Of a stretch of DNA of 33,208 nt, positions 29,398-33,208 are shown piece by piece. Position numbers and translations under genes: made by a program. Position 1 is the stretch's first letter, and each line of letters opens with the position of its first letter. The stretch comes from DATBDE01 sp036270095. Its GTDB lineage: Bacteria > Actinomycetota > Thermoleophilia > Solirubrobacterales > Solirubrobacteraceae. Location of the stretch: contig DATBDE010000062.1 of assembly GCA_036270095.1 (NCBI GenBank), positions 1 through 33,208 of the forward strand, read 5' to 3'. The notes below the pieces were generated by a model, which saw nothing but the letters and a program-made list of their open reading frames with translations, was not told the origin of the DNA and did not search any database.

Positions 29398-30711
29398 TCA
29401 GACCCCCTTGAGGGTGGTTGAGGGTTTGCCGGTGCGCCGCCCCTTCGCCGTCGCCCCGATCGTGACCGTCGCGGCGCCGGGGAGGTCGACCCGCAGGCGC
29501 CCCTTCGCGTCCGCGCGCTGCCGGCGCGGGGCCGCGCTGCCCACCGTCACCGTGTGGGGCGAGCGGGGCTCGTACAGCGGCCCGGTGGTCACGCTCGCAT
29601 GCCCGGCCGCGCCGCGCAGGCGGAAGCCGCTCGGGCCCGCATCGGCCAGGGTGGTGGAGGCGAGGCCGGCGCGGTCCAGCCGCACGTCCCAGCCGTAGGC
29701 GCCGTAGTCGCTCTCGGCGGCGGTGAAGGTGAACCGGGAGGGCGCCGCGGGCGGGTGCGCGAAGGTTGTCGTCAGCGACGGGAGCGCCTGCCGCAGGTCG
29801 CGCTGCCAGTAGGGCCAGGTGTGCGTCCCCGGCCCGTAGTCGTCCCAGGTGTGGTCGATGCCGAGCGCTCCGAGGCGCTGGTGCAGGGAGAGGCTCATCG
29901 CGTGCACCTGGTCCTCGATTGGGTCGAAGAGCCTCGTCGGATCGTCGTAGGGCCCGGGCTGGCCGTTGCCGGCGTCGATGCGCAGCACGAGCCCGCGGAG
30001 GTTGCCCGCAAGGTCCCACGGGTTGTGAGCGCGCCACACGATCTCGTTGGCGACCCGGTCGCCGAACTGGTCGTCGGGCTTGCCGCCGTCGGCCGGGGCC
30101 TCGGCCGCGATGACCAGCGCCACGGGCGCGTTGTTGACGATGTCGACCGCGCCGGAGAAGCTCGCCGCCCACACGAACAGGTCGGGATGGCGGGCGGCGT
30201 AGCTCATCGCTCCGAAGCCGCCCATCGACAGCCCGGCGATGGCGCGCTCGTCGCGGTCGGCCACCGTGCGGTAGTGGCCGTCGATCCAGGGGATGAGCTG
30301 GTCGATGTGGAAGGTCTCCCACTCCGGCGGGCCGCCGGCGCCGCCGTTGAACCAGTCCGTGTACCAGCCGCCGTTGCCGCCCTCGGGCATCACCACGATC
30401 GCGTTCAGCCCGGCGGTGATGCGCTCGGCGTCGCCGGCGTCCGTCCACGAGCGCCAGTCGGCCAGCGCGCCGTGCAGCAGGTAGAGCACCGGGTAGCGCG
30501 CGTCGGGGTGCCCCGCGTAGCCCATCGGCACGAGCACGCGCACGTGCCGCGGCGACGACAGCGCCGGCGTGGAGAGCGTGAGGTCGGTGAGCCGCCCGTC
30601 GAGCCGCTGCGAGGCGACGACGGAGATCCCCTGGTCGGCGCGCGCGGCCGGCGCGACCAGGCAGGCCGCGACGGCCACCAGCGCGAGCAGCGCGGCGAGG
30701 CGCGCCCTCAT
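29398..30711 (-). CDS. Secreted esterase (esterase D / antigen-85-like alpha/beta hydrolase)
   Basis: A 437-residue exported hydrolase. The signal peptide runs over residues 1-25 (hydrophobic core LAALLALVAVAACLVAP, cleavage near ARA). The core shows VLYLLHGALADWRSW, VVMPEGGNGGWYTDW, nucleophile elbow GLSMGGFGA (Ser162), HPDLF and HTWPYWQRDL (His). This is the esterase-D/antigen 85 (COG0627) family, which includes carboxylesterases and mycolyltransferases. Residues about 320-437 form an extra C-terminal beta domain ending in a Lys/Arg-rich tail. ATGA overlap couples it to the TetR gene upstream. Substrate unknown. Confidence 0.9.
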   Translation of the reverse strand: MRARLAALLALVAVAACLVAPAARADQGISVVASQRLDGRLTDLTLSTPALSSPRHVRVLVPMGYAGHPDARYPVLYLLHGALADWRSWTDAGDAERITAGLNAIVVMPEGGNGGWYTDWFNGGAGGPPEWETFHIDQLIPWIDGHYRTVADRDERAIAGLSMGGFGAMSYAARHPDLFVWAASFSGAVDIVNNAPVALVIAAEAPADGGKPDDQFGDRVANEIVWRAHNPWDLAGNLRGLVLRIDAGNGQPGPYDDPTRLFDPIEDQVHAMSLSLHQRLGALGIDHTWDDYGPGTHTWPYWQRDLRQALPSLTTTFAHPPAAPSRFTFTAAESDYGAYGWDVRLDRAGLASTTLADAGPSGFRLRGAAGHASVTTGPLYEPRSPHTVTVGSAAPRRQRADAKGRLRVDLPGAATVTIGATAKGRRTGKPSTTLKGV

Positions 30712-31343
30712 GCGGTCGCGCGCCGGCTGCGCGCGGCCGGGGTGAGGCGCAGGCGCCGGGCCAGCGCGATCAGCGGCGTGCGCAGACCGGGTAGCCCGTC
30801 GAACTCCCCGGCGGCAACCCGCAGGGTGACCATGGAGCTGATCGCCGCCAGCAGCGCCTCGCAGGCGAAGCGGTCGGCGGCCGAGCGGGCCGAGAAGATG
30901 CCGGCGATCACCGCGGTGAAGTCCTCCTGCACCTCGCGCCGGCGCTGCAGGGCCTGCGGGCCGGCCGCGTAGACGGCGACGAGGAAGACGCGGGCCATCG
31001 CGCGCTCGGAGGCGAGCAGGTCGAGGTAGGCGCGCAGCGCCCGGTCCAGGCGCGCGAGCGGGTCGGCCGGGCGGCCGGCCAGCGCGTCGCCCATCGTCCG
31101 GCGCATGGTGTCCACGGCCACCTCATAGGCGGCCAGGAAGCACGCCTCCTTGTCGACGAAGTGCTGGTAGAAGGTCTCGCGCGACACGCCGGCGCCTGCC
31201 ACGACGTCCGCCACCGCGGTGCCGGTGTAGCCCTTCTCGTGCACGGCCAGCGCCATCGCCTCGAGCATGCGCTGCCGCTGGGAGGCGCTGACCTCCTCGC
31301 GGCTCAAACGATGGCGCCCGCGCGGGAGCTGGCGAACCTCCAT
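30708..31343 (-). CDS. TetR-family regulator
   Basis: A 211-residue regulator: basic start EVRQLPRGRHRLSREEVSASQ, then helix-turn-helix MALAVHEKGYTGTAVADVVAGAGVSRETFYQHFVDKEACF (as motifs: ADVVAGAGVSRETFYQHF), then a helical domain. It is first of a two-gene operon with the secreted esterase (4-base overlap) and diverges from the SDR gene. TATGAT lies eight bases from the ATG on this strand with no Shine-Dalgarno, so the message seems leaderless. Confidence 0.9.
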   Translation of the reverse strand: MEVRQLPRGRHRLSREEVSASQRQRMLEAMALAVHEKGYTGTAVADVVAGAGVSRETFYQHFVDKEACFLAAYEVAVDTMRRTMGDALAGRPADPLARLDRALRAYLDLLASERAMARVFLVAVYAAGPQALQRRREVQEDFTAVIAGIFSARSAADRFACEALLAAISSMVTLRVAAGEFDGLPGLRTPLIALARRLRLTPAARSRRATA

Positions 31344-31351
31344 GGCCCGGG

Positions 31352-31357
31352 ATCATA
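31352..31357 (-). promoter_or_regulatory. -10 element of the TetR-esterase operon
   Basis: TATGAT on the minus strand, one base from consensus, eight bases before the ATG at 31343. A start site 6-8 bases downstream would fall on or next to the ATG, giving a leaderless mRNA. TGTACA at 31365-31370 in the same spacer is a small palindrome that might be part of an operator. Confidence 0.5.
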
Positions 31358-31383
31358 CGCTTTGTGTACAGTTCTGTTCGCCA

Positions 31384-32204
31384 ATGGCGGCTGACGATCT
31401 GGTGCAGGAGTCGCGGGGCGAGGCCCCGGGCCGCGACCGCCTCGAAGGGCGCCGCATCCTCGTCGTCGGCGGCGGCCAGGAGGACTACGGGCTCGACGAC
31501 CCGCCCATCGGCAACGGCCGCGCCATGTCGATCCTGTTCGCCCGCGAGGGCGCCGCGGTCGCGGTCGCCGACATCAAGCGCGACAGCGCCGAGGCCACGG
31601 CGCAGCGCGTGCGCGCCGAGGGTGCCGCCGCCGCCGTGGTGGTCGCCGACGCCAGCGACGAAGCGGCGGTGGCGGACATGTTCGCGCAGGCCCGCGAGAC
31701 GCTCGGCGGCCTCGACGGCCTCGTGCTCAACGTCGGCATCGGCGCCGCCTGGGCCTGCGTGGCACCAGCGTGGAGGACTGGGACCGCGTGCTCGCGGTCA
31801 GCCTGCGCTCGCACTTCCTCAGCTGCCGGGAGGCGCTCGACGCCCTCGACGACGGCGGGGCCGTCCTGCTCATGGGCTCGGTGGCCTCGCGCGAGGTCAT
31901 GCCGTTGCCCTCCTACGCCGCCTCCAAGGCCGCGCTCGAGGCGCTCTGCCGGCAGGCCGCGGTCGAGGCGGCGCCGCGCCTGCGCGTCAACCTGCTACTG
32001 CCCGGCCTGATCGACACCTCGCTCGGTCGCATGGCATCACGGTTGAGTCCGGCGCGCGAGCGCGTGAAGATCCTCGCCGGCCGCCAGGGGACGGGCTGGG
32101 AGGTCGCCTCCGCGGCGCTCTACCTGCTCGGCCCCGAGTCCGCGTACGGAACCGGTCAGACGCTGATCGTCGACGGCGGGCTGACGGTCGCGCCGCGGGC
32201 GTAG
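31384..32204 (+). pseudogene. Short-chain dehydrogenase (SDR) with one frameshift
   Basis: The first frame (31384 to about 31750) encodes a Rossmann start: RILVVGGGQEDYGLDDPP-IGNGRA, FAREGAAVAVADIKRDSAE, VVADASDEAAVADMF and LDGLVLNVGIG. The second frame (about 31752-32204) goes on with GTSVEDWDRVLAVSLRSHFLSCREALD, the catalytic SYAASKAA (Ser/Tyr/Lys set GSVASRE and YAASK), RVNLLLPGLIDTSLG and the family end GTGQTLIVDGGLTVAP. One missing G in GCC-GCC at 31744-31750 would restore GIGAGLGLRGTS. All catalytic parts survive, so a single assembly error is quite likely. It would be an NAD(P)-dependent oxidoreductase of about 273 residues. Confidence 0.8.
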
Positions 32205-32310
32205 GTCCGCAGCAGCGCGTCGCGCTCGTCCGCGTCCGGAGCGGGGATCCGCGCCGCGCAGCGGTCGCCGTGCAGGGCGGGCGTGCGGACGCCAGCCCAC
32301 CGTGGTCCAC
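32157..32310 (-). other. Coding-looking minus-strand fragment, unknown
   Basis: A minus-strand frame ending at a TGA near 32157 reads PRWAGVRTPALHGDRCAARI and then PAPDADERDALLRTYARG with strong third-position GC. It has no start codon and no recognised family, and its end overlaps the SDR tail. It could be the stub of a lost gene lying against the truncated MarR piece, or a chance open frame. Confidence 0.15.
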
Positions 32311-32547
32311 GCCGTCGACGAGCTCGTGCGGCTCGGCTACGCGCGGCGCGAGCCCGACCCCGCCGACGGCCGGGCCAAGCTCGTGACCATGACCGAGCGC
32401 GCCGTGGAGGCCGAGCGCGTGGGCCGCGAGGCCATCGCCCGCATCCGCGACGCCTGGGCGGCCGCGCTGGGCGAGCGCGAGATGGCGCAGCTCGAGGCGC
32501 TGCTGCTGCGCCTGCGCGCGACGCTGTGGCCTACGTCGCGAAGCTGA
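32290..32547 (+). pseudogene. MarR-family regulator, 5'-truncated
   Basis: The frame begins inside the MarR winged helix at the recognition helix RQPTVVHAVDELVRLGYARR, followed by the wing EPDPADGRAKLVTMT and the C-terminal dimer helices (AVEAERVGREAIARIRDAWA, GEREMAQLEALLLRLRATL). The first half of a normal MarR protein (helices 1-3, about 60 residues) is missing; upstream bases in this frame give no MarR-like sequence. GTG 32302 could start an 81-residue product, but it would lack half of the DNA-binding domain. It converges on the membrane-protein gene with a 17-base overlap. Confidence 0.6.
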
Positions 32548-32983
32548 GCTGCAGCGCGAGCACGGTCGCGATCGCGGCCAGGCAGATGAGATGGTCGCGC
32601 AGGATCGCGCGCGCCAGCCGGCTCTGGGCCTCGACCGGGTCGCCCCGCCGGCCCAGGCGCACCACGGCCGGCACCGTGTTGGCCCCGGCCAGGGCGATCG
32701 CCACCAGCGCGAGCGGTAGCGACGCCCACGCGGGCCAGCTCGGGCTGTCGCCGCGCGCGATCTGCACGACGATCGCGGCCAGCGCGGCCAGCATCGCCGC
32801 CGCCACGAGCCGGTTCATCGGCCGCGCGCGGGTGGTCACGCGGGCGTAGTAGGCGGCGATCGAGGCCAGCACCGCCTCGGGCAGCACCGCGCCGCGGTGG
32901 CCGATGACCTGGACGTCGAGCATGAGGTCGAACCAGAGGACGGCGAGCAGGAAGCCGGCGCCGGCGGCCACGAAGGCGGCCAC
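32531..32983 (-). CDS. Four-helix membrane protein, unknown function
   Basis: A 150-residue protein from the GTG at 32983, with four hydrophobic helices (AAFVAAGAGFLLAVLWF; LPEAVLASIAAYYA; LVAAAMLAALAAIVV and LPLALVAIALAGANTVPAV; last LICLAAIATVLALQLSF). Conserved-looking motifs are FDLMLDVQVIGH near helix 1, and RRGDPVEAQSRLARAILRDHLICL before the last helix. The frame is open upstream for 25 codons with a coding-like sequence (PAPLVHQQAREAASTLAAV), but the only candidate start there is a rare ATT at 33046. No family is recognised. Confidence 0.65.
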   Translation of the reverse strand: MAAFVAAGAGFLLAVLWFDLMLDVQVIGHRGAVLPEAVLASIAAYYARVTTRARPMNRLVAAAMLAALAAIVVQIARGDSPSWPAWASLPLALVAIALAGANTVPAVVRLGRRGDPVEAQSRLARAILRDHLICLAAIATVLALQLSFAT

Positions 32984-33071
32984 GGCCGCGAGCGTACTGG
33001 CGGCTTCGCGGGCCTGTTGGTGGACGAGCGGCGCGGGTTGGGAAATCGCGCCGTCCGGTTACACGGACGGC

Positions 33072-33208
33072 ATGGGACTCGGAATCGCAGCACTTCGTCT
33101 CGTCGTGTGCGGCCTGTTCGTCGGCCACGGCCTGCAGAAGCTCAAGGGCTGGTTCGGCGGCCACGGCCCCGAGCGCACCGGTGAGATGTTCGACGGCCTC
33201 GGCCTGCG
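33072..33208 (+). CDS. DoxX-family membrane protein, 5' part only
   Basis: The first 45 codons of a DoxX-family protein: MGLGIAALRLVVCGLFVGHG, QKLKGWFGGHGPERTGEMF. The helix with R-x-x-x-x-x-x-x-G-x-GxQKL followed by FGG.G is the hallmark of the DoxX group, small four-helix membrane proteins of uncertain redox role. It runs off the end of the window. No strong ribosome site is seen. Confidence 0.88.
   Translation, partial: MGLGIAALRLVVCGLFVGHGLQKLKGWFGGHGPERTGEMFDGLGL

Overview
The window is chromosomal DNA of a high-GC actinobacterium. Most genes are strongly biased to G or C at the third codon position, start on ATG or GTG, and several seem to be read from leaderless promoters. A secreted Gly-X-Y (collagen-like) protein with a Lys/Arg/Ala-rich stalk, an F420-type LLM oxidoreductase, an FprB-like ferredoxin/reductase pair, a sigma-B/F-type promoter and many TetR, ArsR and MFS genes fit the Thermoleophilia (Solirubrobacterales) best. 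That assignment is inference. No tRNA, rRNA, CRISPR array, phage module or intact insertion sequence was seen.

Layout. 1-2350: 3' end of a 14-TM drug exporter, a secreted collagen-like protein and a hotdog acyl-CoA thioesterase. 2350-8000: a looser, in places AT-richer accessory stretch. It holds an MpsC/DUF2294 protein, an RsbW-like ATP-binding protein, a 49-aa membrane protein, a three-gene operon of coiled-coil and winged-helix proteins, a secreted protein of unknown function, and two gene relics (a sigma-factor piece and a frameshifted PRC-barrel gene). 7950-13610: SnoaL-like protein, TetR with a divergent cupin gene, a receiver/thioredoxin-reductase-like flavoprotein co-transcribed with a 17-cysteine four-helix protein, a secreted alpha/beta hydrolase and a frameshifted GNAT gene. 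13656-20200: ferredoxin plus ferredoxin-NADP reductase, then a secreted GH15 glucoamylase overlapping a secreted six-hairpin glycosidase, under a good sigma-B/F-type promoter. 20187-23844: small anchored protein, DHFR/RibD-like reductase divergent from an ArsR-AHSA1 pair across two tandem operators, and a secreted GH3 glycosidase. 23933-27948: VOC-AraC-TetR operon divergent from an MFS-cupin-DHFR-like operon across a palindrome. 27945-33208: a kinase-LLM oxidoreductase fusion, an esterase-TetR operon, a frameshifted SDR, a 5'-truncated MarR, a four-helix membrane protein and the start of a DoxX gene.

How the genes work together. The GH15, six-hairpin and GH3 enzymes are all exported and point to use of extracellular alpha- and beta-glucans. 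Most of the rest are small self-regulated detoxification or redox units in which a regulator is divergent from, or coupled to, its likely target. The RsbW-like protein, the sigma relic and the sigma-B/F-type promoter suggest partner-switching stress control.

The least ordinary items are the P-loop kinase-LLM fusion, the three-domain redox-type flavoprotein that lacks both expected CxxC motifs yet sits beside a Cys-rich partner, the tandem 16-bp operators, the uncharacterised three-gene coiled-coil/winged-helix operon, and three convergent gene pairs that share a palindromic CTAG as both stop codons.
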